Origin: Candidatus Brocadiia bacterium
GTDB lineage: Bacteria > Planctomycetota > PUPC01 > DSUN01
NCBI GenBank assembly: GCA_016782825.1
Contig: JADHXT010000120.1
Coordinates: 1 to 8,775, forward strand
Length of the DNA: 8,775 nucleotides
Reading direction: 5' to 3'
The notes beneath the pieces were generated by a model, which saw nothing but the letters and a program-made list of their open reading frames with translations, was not told the origin of the DNA and did no database searches. The translations under genes were made by a program, and so were the position numbers. Within the stretch, counting starts at the first letter, position 1. Each line of letters starts with the position of its first letter. This document shows positions 1 to 5,539 of the stretch, piece after piece.

Positions 1-1194
1 GGGGCCGAATCGAAGTCGGTCCGAGTCACCGGCGTGAATGTCATCCGCGTGCGGAAGAAAGGAACCCGCGAGCGCGGCACGAAGTTCGTCGAGGTCGTCA
101 CCGACGCGGGCGTGACCGGCTTCGGCGGCGACTTGTACGGCGGACAGGCGCGCAGCCTGGAGACGCTGGCGCCAAAGTTGCGGCGTCACTTGGTCGGGAA
201 GGACCCGCGTCCCCGTGACCTTGACTTCGAATGGATGTGGGACCAGCTCCATCCGGGCAAGCCGCTGTCCGCATACGCCAAAGGCCAGGACCCCCTTACG
301 GGCAAGGGGATCTGGAATACCCGCCGCCCGGCTCGACACACGCCGACCGGCAACATCGTCACAGCCCTCAGCGCCGTGGACAACGCGCTATGGGACATCC
401 GCGGCAAGCTGGCGGGCCAGCCGGTCTACCGCCTGCTGGGGGGATCGCGAGAGGAGCTTCGGGCCTATCTCAGCATCGTGCCCGGCGACGACATCAGGAA
501 GGCCCGCAAGCAGGCGAGAGACCTCTTCGACAAGGGCAACACGGCGCAGAAGTGGTTCTTCCGCTACGGCCCGCCCGACGGCGAAAAGGGCTTTTCCCGG
601 ATCATCGGCCTCGTCGAGGGGCTGCGGACGGAACTCGGCGAGAAGGCGCAGCTCATGTTCGACTACCACGTCGGCAGCCGCGGCCGTTGCGACTGGGACG
701 TAGCCTATGCCATTCGCGTTGCCAAGGCAATGGAGCCCTTCGCGCCGACGTGGCTCGAGGAGCCGTTCTCCCCCGAGGAGATCGAATGCTACCGGCGACT
801 CAAGGGCGAAACGGGCGTCCCCCTGGCGACCGGGGAACACACCTACTCGCGGTGGAACATCCGCCCCTTCCTGGACGAGGAACTCGTGAGCTTCGTCCAG
901 TCGGACCCCGAATGGTGCGGCGGCCTCTCCGAGCTTCTGCGCGTCTGCGAGCTGGCGAGCAAGTACGAAGGTGTTCAGGTCATCCCCCACGGGCACCACG
1001 TCCTGGCCGCGGCGCACGTCGTCGCGTCGCAGCCGGAGCCGCTCTGTCCGATGGTCGAGCACGGCATTGCCTGGCTGCCCGGCCGCCAGCGCTGCCAGAC
1101 CCGCTCCATCGCACCCAAGGCGGGAATGCTCGCCACCCCGCACGAGCCGGGGCTGGGGCCCGACGTCGACTGGAGCCGCTTCGAACGCGTGTGA
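1..1194 (+). CDS. Mandelate racemase/muconate lactonizing (enolase superfamily) protein, probable sugar-acid dehydratase; 5' partial
   Basis: Enolase-superfamily enzyme, a TIM-barrel that abstracts the proton alpha to a carboxylate with Mg2+. It is probably a cytoplasmic sugar-acid dehydratase. Numbering from the GTG at 34, the N-terminal capping domain (about 1-125) contains the usual TDAGVTGFG stretch. The barrel shows metal-ligand positions D210 (FDYH), E242/E243 (LEEPF) and E268 (GEH), and a catalytic-type dyad D291 (SDPEWCGG) with H319 (PHGHH), spaced as in mandelate racemase. The histidine two residues after D210 recalls the galactonate/mannonate dehydratase groups, where that residue acts as acid. 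The frame is open to the left edge and residues before the GTG (KSVRVTG) still fit the first beta strand, so the true start probably lies outside the window. The family is clear. The substrate is not; L-rhamnonate or another aldonate is possible. No downstream partner gene is seen. Confidence 0.9.
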   Translation, partial: GAESKSVRVTGVNVIRVRKKGTRERGTKFVEVVTDAGVTGFGGDLYGGQARSLETLAPKLRRHLVGKDPRPRDLDFEWMWDQLHPGKPLSAYAKGQDPLTGKGIWNTRRPARHTPTGNIVTALSAVDNALWDIRGKLAGQPVYRLLGGSREELRAYLSIVPGDDIRKARKQARDLFDKGNTAQKWFFRYGPPDGEKGFSRIIGLVEGLRTELGEKAQLMFDYHVGSRGRCDWDVAYAIRVAKAMEPFAPTWLEEPFSPEEIECYRRLKGETGVPLATGEHTYSRWNIRPFLDEELVSFVQSDPEWCGGLSELLRVCELASKYEGVQVIPHGHHVLAAAHVVASQPEPLCPMVEHGIAWLPGRQRCQTRSIAPKAGMLATPHEPGLGPDVDWSRFERV

Positions 1195-1900
1195 ATCTGG
1201 GAACACCACTCTCAGGAAGCAACGCGGCGGAGTGGAGTGAAGTTCGCAGTCCGGGCACGGGGGCGGTCTCCAGTAGATTACTAGAGGCGATCGGATGCGG
1301 TCAGGGTATAGACAGGGCTTTCCGAAGGCGGAGGGGTCGACCGTTTCGGCGCTTTCGACACCGATCCAAGACGGTTATCTTCTTGAATCCCGACCGCAAG
1401 GGTGGCCACGCGTCTCTTCCGGGGATGCGAGATCTCGAGTGCTCCTCGGGCCGATGCTCCCAGGAAAGGTCCAGTTACCGCGCACACCCCACCCTCTCAC
1501 CCCCAAATCCACCCTTCGACGCGGGACATCCGTAACGAGGCCGTGTTAAAGAAACAGACCCACCATTCCCGCCAAATGGCTCTGCACCAAGAACCTGGTC
1601 ATCGCGGCCGGGATGCGCGCGGGAAGGGAGATTGGCGGGCCAACACGTCCTGGCCGGTCACGTTCTCGTCGGGGTTCTGTCTGAGCGAGTCGTCTGGCGA
1701 ATGCCTTTACTTTCTGGGGTGGCGTCTACCATGAGGCTTGGGGGCCATTCGCCGACGAGAAGGGCCCGGGAACGGCGCCGAGGAACCGCGCCCTTACGCT
1801 ACGCCAGGCCTGGGGCGAGCCGCTTCCGGCCTTGACTTGGCGTCGCGCATCTGCGAGAAGAGGCCTGCGGCGAGTAGGTTTGGCCTCGGAAGGAGAGACT
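1195..1900. other. Intergenic region without a convincing gene
   Basis: About 700 bp with no reading frame that has both a believable start and protein-like composition; the open frames here are arginine/serine/proline-rich and end in unrelated frames. No tRNA, rRNA or clear rho-independent terminator was found after the dehydratase gene. The right half (about 1660-1800) holds several inverted repeats that could fold into a structured RNA: TTCTCGTCGG at 1663-1672 with CCGACGAGAA at 1752-1761, GGCGAATG at 1696-1703 with CATTCGCC at 1746-1753, and AAGGGC at 1760-1765 with GCCCTT at 1790-1795. The promoter of the downstream regulator should lie here, but no good -35/-10 pair was found. It may also hold decayed gene remnants. 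Confidence 0.6.
1890..1895 (+). promoter_or_regulatory. Shine-Dalgarno deciding the start of the XRE regulator
   Basis: AAGGAG lies 5 nt before the ATG at 1901. It decides for 1901 over an in-frame TTG at 1832, which would add a 23-residue arginine-rich leader with no ribosome binding site. Confidence 0.8.
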
Positions 1901-2326
1901 ATGAGCAAGATGGAGGATGTGCTGCGCGCAGAGATCGAGCGCCTCGTGCAGAAGGAGGCTCGTGCAGCGTGCAAGCCCCTTGCCAAGCAGGTGCGTGAGC
2001 TCAGCCAAGAAGTGAGAAGGCTGCCCAAGGAGGGTGTCACAGGATCGCCCGATTCCCCCGGGCCCGCCCTCCGCGTCGAGCTCCCCGACGTGAGTGCCCA
2101 GGAACTCGAGAAGGCCAGATTCTCCCCTGGGCTGATCAAGAAGCTGCGCAAGCACCTGAACATCACCCAGGTGGAGCTGGCCACATTGCTGGGCACGAGC
2201 GCCACCACCGTGGCCTTCTGGGAGCAGGGCCGCAACCGCCCGGAGGAGGCGAGCCAGGCGAAGATCGTGGCGCTCCGCAAGCTCGGCAGGCGTGATGTCA
2301 AGAGGATGCTTGGGGCAAGGAGGTAG
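1901..2326 (+). CDS. XRE-type helix-turn-helix transcriptional regulator
   Basis: Small DNA-binding protein of 141 residues. Residues 5-42 form a charged heptad-like helix (EIERLVQKEARAACKPLAKQ) that probably mediates dimerisation. Residues about 45-62 form a proline/glycine linker. Residues 77-132 form a Cro/CI-type HTH: LIKKLRKHLNITQVELATLL followed by GTSATTVAFWEQGRNRP, with the Q/E contacts and the conserved W-E-x-G-x-x-x-P ending of this fold. Stand-alone proteins with an N-terminal coiled coil and a C-terminal XRE domain are common bacterial regulators, but the target cannot be read from sequence. It is transcribed alone and converges on the minus-strand cluster, with 40 bp between the two 3' ends. 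It could regulate that cluster or itself, or be unrelated. The HTH call is secure; the role is open. Confidence 0.88.
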   Translation: MSKMEDVLRAEIERLVQKEARAACKPLAKQVRELSQEVRRLPKEGVTGSPDSPGPALRVELPDVSAQELEKARFSPGLIKKLRKHLNITQVELATLLGTSATTVAFWEQGRNRPEEASQAKIVALRKLGRRDVKRMLGARR

Positions 2327-2366
2327 CACCGCTAGCGGCAGCGCATGACGGCTCGGCTTGGGGCAC

Positions 2367-2744
2367 TCACCCCTTCCCATCGCCGACTCCCGCTTCGTGG
2401 CCAGTCTGCGGCAGGAACCCATCCAGGAACTCCGGCTCCTCCCAGTAGCTCGGGATGTGCATGGCCTGAGAACGCACGAACTCCTTGGATCTCGGCAAGA
2501 GGGTGGCGGTCTCGCGTGCATAGAGAGCTGTGAAGATGGCGTTCCGGATGATCGGGTTGAGTTCACCCATCTGCTTGTCAGAGAGGTGTTCCCTATGGAA
2601 GTCCTCCATGGCGTTGCGAACAACGATCGCGACGTAGGTGGCGATCTCCTTCGTGTGGGCCTGGATGGCTCTGTCCTGCATGCTGCCAGGTTTCATGAAC
2701 GTGGTTCCAATCTGCCTTCGAATGGCCTCAACTCGCCAGCCCAC
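2367..2744 (-). CDS. Uncharacterised 125-residue protein, last gene of the minus-strand cluster
   Basis: Unrecognised protein. The core at residues 22-75 is predicted alpha-helical and has natural composition: DRAIQAHTKEIATYVAIVVR, a stretch containing NAMEDFHREHLSDKQM, then ELNPIIRNAIFTALYA. A flexible tail contains YWEEPEFLDGF. There are no signal peptide, cysteines or catalytic signature, so it is probably cytoplasmic. It lies 33 nt after the 181-residue gene and likely shares its transcript. The start is uncertain: the GTG at 2744 is the longest option, since an in-frame TGA lies not far upstream, but it has no good Shine-Dalgarno. ATGs at residue 17 (2696) and residue 22 (2681) are alternatives, and the second places the start right at the well-formed part. 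I judge it real because of its composition and position, not because of a named family. Confidence 0.65.
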   Translation of the reverse strand: MGWRVEAIRRQIGTTFMKPGSMQDRAIQAHTKEIATYVAIVVRNAMEDFHREHLSDKQMGELNPIIRNAIFTALYARETATLLPRSKEFVRSQAMHIPSYWEEPEFLDGFLPQTGHEAGVGDGKG

Positions 2745-2777
2745 CGGCCCCCGCCAGCCCCAGGGAATGCCGATGGG

Positions 2778-3323
2778 TCAGGATGTGGCCCCGCACTGCT
2801 CCCCAGCATCACGTGGACGGAGTCCGCAGACTGGCTCGCCATCCCCCACATCTCTCACCTCGATCGGGGGATGCCTGCCGGTCTCGTCGCGTGGCACGAA
2901 GACGACCCGCATGCCCCAGCCTGCGTAGGCCGTCAAGAGCCCTCCGAACTCCTCGAGTGAGAGCTCATGGTCATCGATGTAGATCGTGGCCTCGCCATCC
3001 GGCCCGCCGTCACTCACCTGGCACCGGAGCACGCTTCCTCGTGGCACCCACTGCTGGCATCGCTCCTCGTACCGAATCTGGGGGAGCCCTTCAGGGATCT
3101 CAGTTGCCACGTATTCGTACTCAGATAGCTGTCTCGCTTGTGCCAGGAGGATGTCGTTGTGAACAGCGAGGATCTCTTCGTCCGTCATCGTCTGGACAGA
3201 CGCCCCGATCTTCAGGTGGACGGTGGCCACCGAACGGTCATCGTACTCGATGACAGCTGTCTCGCCGTCGCGCGTGATCTTCACCTCGTCGAGTGATGCA
3301 ACGTGTGGTGTCTTCTTCCGCAT
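2778..3323 (-). CDS. Uncharacterised 181-residue protein
   Basis: No named family recognised. The N-terminal part reads like a compact alpha/beta domain (DEVKITRDGETAVIEYDDRS, then HLKIGASVQTMTDEEILAVH). The middle has a short segment with VPRGSVLRCQVSDG. Residues about 112-155 (IYIDDHELSLEEFGGLLTAY, then AGWGMRVVFVPRDE) resemble a short 'ELSLEEFG...GWG' pattern that I associate with small uncharacterised domains; that is recollection, not a search. The ATG at 3323 is chosen because AAGGGA (3331-3336) lies 7 nt before it and a strong promoter ends about 50 bp upstream. The frame stays open to 3479, but the extra 52 residues are arginine/tryptophan-rich and would span the promoter. There are no membrane segments. 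It probably forms a two-gene unit with the 125-residue gene downstream. Confidence 0.75.
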   Translation of the reverse strand: MRKKTPHVASLDEVKITRDGETAVIEYDDRSVATVHLKIGASVQTMTDEEILAVHNDILLAQARQLSEYEYVATEIPEGLPQIRYEERCQQWVPRGSVLRCQVSDGGPDGEATIYIDDHELSLEEFGGLLTAYAGWGMRVVFVPRDETGRHPPIEVRDVGDGEPVCGLRPRDAGEQCGATS

Positions 3324-3330
3324 GTCGCCA

Positions 3331-3336
3331 TCCCTT
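3331..3336 (-). promoter_or_regulatory. Shine-Dalgarno deciding the start of the 181-residue gene
   Basis: On the minus strand AAGGGA lies 7 nt before the ATG at 3323. This supports that start over the longer open frame. Confidence 0.6.
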
Positions 3337-3374
3337 GAGCCGTGATCTTCGCGTCTGTGTTCCGCTTCGGCTGG

Positions 3375-3403
3375 ATCATATGCTTGCCCATCTGGAACGT
3401 CAA
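3375..3403 (-). promoter_or_regulatory. Near-consensus sigma-70 promoter for the 181- and 125-residue genes
   Basis: On the minus strand TTGACG (3403-3398) and TATGAT (3380-3375) are separated by exactly 17 nt. Each hexamer matches the housekeeping consensus at five of six positions. The pair lies in the only sizeable gap of the cluster, just after the stop codon of the winged-HTH gene (3409-3411), and predicts a leader of about 45 nt before the ATG at 3323. It is the best promoter visible in the window and implies that the last two genes can be expressed separately from the four upstream genes. Use of this consensus in the host is assumed. Confidence 0.65.
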
Positions 3404-3408
3404 GCGCC

Positions 3409-3825
3409 TCACCCCAGCACTCCAACCAGCAGAGCGTCCTTCTCCATCCTCCCGGGCCTCGCGTCCTTCCGCCACTCATCGACCCAGTCGGCCAGCCGCC
3501 TCAGAGCACTGCTCATCCTGCTTGACAGCCTCCATCCCTGCTGCCCACCATAGCGGCTGTTCATCCAGGTCACGTGCTCGATCAGCCCGAGCCTCGTGAG
3601 CTTGGCTCGCGTACGTTGCATTGTCCGCCGCGAGATCCCGTGCTTCTGCTCCAGATGGCTGAGCGACGCCACAGGCTCTCGTGACATCTTAAGCGCAAGG
3701 AGAATGCGTGCAGCGGCGTGCTGCTGGTTTCGGTTGCCTGGGAATAGCGTCTCAACAAGATCGGTGATGTCCTCGAACTGGCTGACGCGCCTATAGCGGA
3801 AGTCGATCTTCGTCGGAACCGTCAT
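3409..3825 (-). CDS. Winged helix-turn-helix DNA-binding protein
   Basis: Protein of 138 residues with a central winged HTH at about 35-102. Helices cover HAAARILLALKMSREPVASL, the turn and recognition helix lie in SHLEQKHGISRRTMQRTRAK, and LTRLGLIEHVTWMNSRYGGQ is followed by GWRLS as the beta-hairpin wing. The layout is MarR/ArsR-like. A charged helix (SSALRRLADWVDEWRKD) and a basic tail follow. It has no ligand domain, so it may be a structural or recruitment factor as easily as a repressor. Its ATG overlaps the TGA of the preceding gene in the ATGA arrangement (3822-3825), with GGTGA 4 nt upstream, which suggests coupled translation. Expected to bind DNA in the cytoplasm. The wHTH fold is likely; the target is unknown. 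Confidence 0.82.
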   Translation of the reverse strand: MTVPTKIDFRYRRVSQFEDITDLVETLFPGNRNQQHAAARILLALKMSREPVASLSHLEQKHGISRRTMQRTRAKLTRLGLIEHVTWMNSRYGGQQGWRLSSRMSSALRRLADWVDEWRKDARPGRMEKDALLVGVLG

Positions 3826-4229
3826 TCCTCACCATCCGGCTGAGGCCCTTCCGTTTCCTGCCGATTGCCCTCCTCGCTCTTCTGGAGGGCATCGGCACTC
3901 GTGAAGCCGACCTGCGTTGCTTCCTGCCGCAGCTGCCATCGTTCCTTGCTGATGCGGACGGCATGGTCGCGGAGATGCGTCCCGAAGGTCTTCTCGACGA
4001 ACAGAATGGTCTCGAATGCCGAGACATAGATGTCGTTGAACAGCCGCCAGAAGCGCCACCGGACTCCTTGCCTGGTCATCCTGAATGCCTTGTGGATCCT
4101 CTCTCCATAGGTACCCCGAAGCACCATCCTACTCGGATGGTCAGGCTTCAGCTCGACCGACAAGTCTCTCGACTCCATCAACTGCTTCAGTGTCTCCAAG
4201 AATGTCTTGTCCTTCTCCGTTAGTTTCAT
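3822..4229 (-). CDS. Uncharacterised 135-residue basic/aromatic protein
   Basis: No family recognised. Residues 1-50 are helical and charged (MKLTEKDKTFLETLKQLMES at the start). Residues 50-100 are unusually rich in R, W and F (MTRQGVRWRFWRLFNDIYVS, then FVEKTFGTHLRDHAVRISKE), which could suit nucleic-acid or protein binding. The last 25 residues are acidic and polar, probably disordered. There are no cysteines and no signal peptide. GGTGA lies 6 nt before the ATG. The first 89 nt overlap the 3' end of the double zinc-ribbon gene in another frame, and the stop overlaps the next ATG, so it is embedded in a translationally coupled chain. An internal ATG at residue 18 is an alternative start but also falls inside the overlap. 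Confidence 0.72.
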   Translation of the reverse strand: MKLTEKDKTFLETLKQLMESRDLSVELKPDHPSRMVLRGTYGERIHKAFRMTRQGVRWRFWRLFNDIYVSAFETILFVEKTFGTHLRDHAVRISKERWQLRQEATQVGFTSADALQKSEEGNRQETEGPQPDGEE

Positions 4230-4938
4230 GCTTCATCACCCAGATGGTCGAGCCCTCTTGCCACACATCCAGCAAGCCTGCGTGAGCCATGAAGATGACT
4301 GCGATGAAGCGCCATATCAGGTCCTTCCGCGCGTCTGCTACCAGCGCCGGTAGTTCCCCCAGGCTCAGCGGGAAGTCCCGGATATGGGCCTCCATGTGGC
4401 TCTGGTAGCGTCTCAGATTGAAGCTTTGCGCAGGCTGCCATTCCTCAACTGGAACTGCCCCGCCAACCAGCCCGTCCAGTGCTTCCACGAGACCTGGGAT
4501 GCTCGAGAGCTCCGCTGCTGGCACACTGAGGTCCCGCGACCTGCACTCAGCCAGCATCTGCCTGACCCGTTCCCGCTGCTCCCTCTTCCGTTGCCGAGAC
4601 TCGGCCATCTTCACCCGGAAGTACTCCGCGTCAAAGACGAGGCCATCGAACAGGAACCGCGAGGCCGCGTCCTTGCCGCACTCGCTGCATCGGTACCGTT
4701 GGACCCTGAGCTCGAGCCTTCCGCCGCATTCAGGGCAACGCTGGAACGCGACCGTCGGGTCGAATTCGTAGCCGCATCTCGTGCACCCACACTTGCCCTC
4801 CGTCGTCATCACAAGTCCTGACCCGCACTGCGGGCACTCGTGGCCCGCGAGCATCACAGCGTAGTAGAACCTCCGGGCACGCTCTGCGAAGCTCTTGACT
4901 CTGCCGACGAGCCGGGACACAAGACCTATGATGTCCAT
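4141..4938 (-). CDS. Double zinc-ribbon protein, 265 residues
   Basis: Two zinc ribbons lie near the N-terminus: C35xxC38 with C52xxC55 (CPQCGSG...CTRCGYEFD), and C68xxC71 with C84xxC87 (CPECGGR...CSECGKD). Each C-x2-C pair is followed by glycine, as in TFIIB-, rubredoxin- or transposon-type knuckles. A basic amphipathic helix leads in (VSRLVGRVKSFAERARRFYY, 7-26). A strongly charged helix (about 108-135, MAESRQRKREQRERVRQ) follows, then a helical domain to about 230 with AHIRDFPLSLGELPALVADA and DLIWRFIAVIFMAHAGLLDV. It probably binds nucleic acid or acts as a scaffold; no catalytic site is visible. Its ATG overlaps the preceding gene by 13 nt and has no clear Shine-Dalgarno, so coupled translation is likely. 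The last 30 residues overlap the next gene and look less natural than the rest. Confidence 0.8.
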   Translation of the reverse strand: MDIIGLVSRLVGRVKSFAERARRFYYAVMLAGHECPQCGSGLVMTTEGKCGCTRCGYEFDPTVAFQRCPECGGRLELRVQRYRCSECGKDAASRFLFDGLVFDAEYFRVKMAESRQRKREQRERVRQMLAECRSRDLSVPAAELSSIPGLVEALDGLVGGAVPVEEWQPAQSFNLRRYQSHMEAHIRDFPLSLGELPALVADARKDLIWRFIAVIFMAHAGLLDVWQEGSTIWVMKHETNGEGQDILGDTEAVDGVERLVGRAEA

Positions 4939-5276
4939 TGCCCGTCGGGCGGCGGGAACATGCGGGCAAGCGCCTCGCCTGGCTCAGCCGATGTCTCGCC
5001 CCCGCTCGGAGCTTCTGGCTCCGCCGCGGCCTCAGCGTTTTCCTGGGGCACAGCGTTGGGCTCAGCTTGCTCCTCTCTTCCCTGGCTCCGCGCCTTTTCT
5101 TGCTCCTTCGTTCCGGGGATCGATGCCTCAGTCGGCTTCTGGTTCTTTGGCGTGAACTTCCTGCCGCAAGCCTTGCACAAGCGGATGTGGCGGATGCCCA
5201 TCGTCTTCGTCTTGCGAACTCCCTTCCTGACTGAATCTACGGCCCCGCAGAAGGGGCACTTGAATGGTCTGGCCAT
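4926..5276 (-). CDS. InsA-like zinc-ribbon protein with disordered tail, first gene of the cluster
   Basis: Protein of 116 residues. Residues 5-44 form one zinc ribbon: C7xxC10 (KCPFCGAVDSVRKG) and C34xxC37 (CKACGRKFTPK). The order CPxCG, a basic G-rich turn, then a basic stretch before CxxCGRxFTP resembles the N-terminal DNA-binding ribbon of IS1 InsA-type proteins, but no transposase follows. The remaining 70 residues are E/P/A/Q-rich and probably disordered. GAGGTG (5289-5284) lies 7 nt before the ATG at 5276, a good ribosome binding site. It leads four overlapping minus-strand genes and should be the first translated. Probably a DNA-binding adaptor; similarity to InsA may be fold-level only. 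Confidence 0.8.
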   Translation of the reverse strand: MARPFKCPFCGAVDSVRKGVRKTKTMGIRHIRLCKACGRKFTPKNQKPTEASIPGTKEQEKARSQGREEQAEPNAVPQENAEAAAEPEAPSGGETSAEPGEALARMFPPPDGQWTS

Positions 5277-5293
5277 GTAGCATCACCTCACGG

Positions 5294-5316
5294 GACCTGT
5301 AAGAGACCTGACTATA
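5294..5316 (-). promoter_or_regulatory. Possible -10 element and tandem operator-like repeat before the zinc-ribbon cluster
   Basis: In a G/C-rich spacer the minus strand shows TATAGT (5316-5311) followed at once by CAGGTC-N5-CAGGTC (5310-5305 and 5299-5294), a direct repeat with an 11-bp period, about one helical turn. Their position, 18-40 bp before the first ATG of the cluster, fits a promoter with a downstream operator. No -35 match lies at the proper distance (the bases there are C-rich), so the promoter call is weak. TATATA here is palindromic and could also serve the plus strand. Confidence 0.3.
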
Positions 5317-5334
5317 TAAAGGTGTGTGAGGACC

Positions 5335-5369
5335 GGGGGGTGGTGGCTGCGGGTGGAGGCGAGGGGGGG
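5335..5369 (+). other. G-rich tract with quadruplex potential
   Basis: Runs GGGGGG (5335-5340), GGG (5351-5353) and GGGGGGG (5363-5369) are separated by 10 and 9 nt, and the last run can supply two G-tracts. The tract lies on the sigma-factor coding strand, in the divergent region between the zinc-ribbon cluster and the sigma operon. Quadruplex formation is possible but the loops are long. Confidence 0.35.
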
Positions 5370-5405
5370 ACCGCTCACCCTCGTCTCCGCTCCCGAACCC
5401 CGCGG

Positions 5406-5428
5406 CAGCAGCGTCCCTTCCGCTGCTG
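5406..5428. repeat. 8-bp perfect inverted repeat (hairpin) in the divergent intergenic region
   Basis: CAGCAGCG (5406-5413) and CGCTGCTG (5421-5428) flank a 7-nt loop, TCCCTTC. No T-run follows on either strand, so it is not a standard intrinsic terminator. It lies 110 bp before the sigma-factor start and could be a hairpin in that leader or a protein-binding palindrome. The rest of 5277-5539 holds no gene. Confidence 0.4.
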
Positions 5429-5539
5429 AATGGCTATCGATTCTGCATGGCTGTCGTTGCCACAGCAAGCCGTCGAAGATGGTGGATCTCATGTCAGGAT
5501 CTTGCGTCCTGGGTCAATAGGAGGTAGAGGAAGAGCAGG

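Noticed and set aside
1206..1235. CCACTC/GAGTGG inverted repeat after the dehydratase gene as a terminator
   Set aside because: Only 6 bp, 18-nt loop and no T-run.
231..1535. Long plus-strand open frame across the dehydratase gene
   Set aside because: Arginine/glycine/proline-rich composition typical of an alternate frame in GC-rich coding DNA; the enolase-superfamily protein with its catalytic residues occupies the same bases.
1832..1900. N-terminal extension of the XRE regulator from a TTG
   Set aside because: Arginine-rich leader without a ribosome binding site; AAGGAG before the ATG at 1901 is much better.
2329..2338. Palindrome CCGCTAGCGG between the convergent genes as a terminator
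   Set aside because: No loop and no T-run on either side; too short to act as an intrinsic terminator.
1799..2623. Long minus-strand open frame over the XRE gene
   Set aside because: Antisense shadow of the XRE gene in a different frame; serine/leucine/arginine-rich with no domain, whereas the opposite strand has a clear HTH and a Shine-Dalgarno.
2358..2960. Plus-strand open frame opposite the two unknown minus-strand genes
   Set aside because: Composition less protein-like and no start signal; the minus-strand frames are in line with the rest of the cluster.
3324..3479. N-terminal extension of the 181-residue protein
   Set aside because: Would cross a near-consensus promoter and the end of the winged-HTH gene, and its residues (R, W, G, C-rich) do not look like protein; AAGGGA supports 3323.
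4926..5276. Transposase remnant, because of the InsA-like zinc ribbon
   Set aside because: No DDE or other transposase domain, no terminal inverted repeats and no target duplication were seen; the gene is intact with a good ribosome binding site and an overlapping partner gene.
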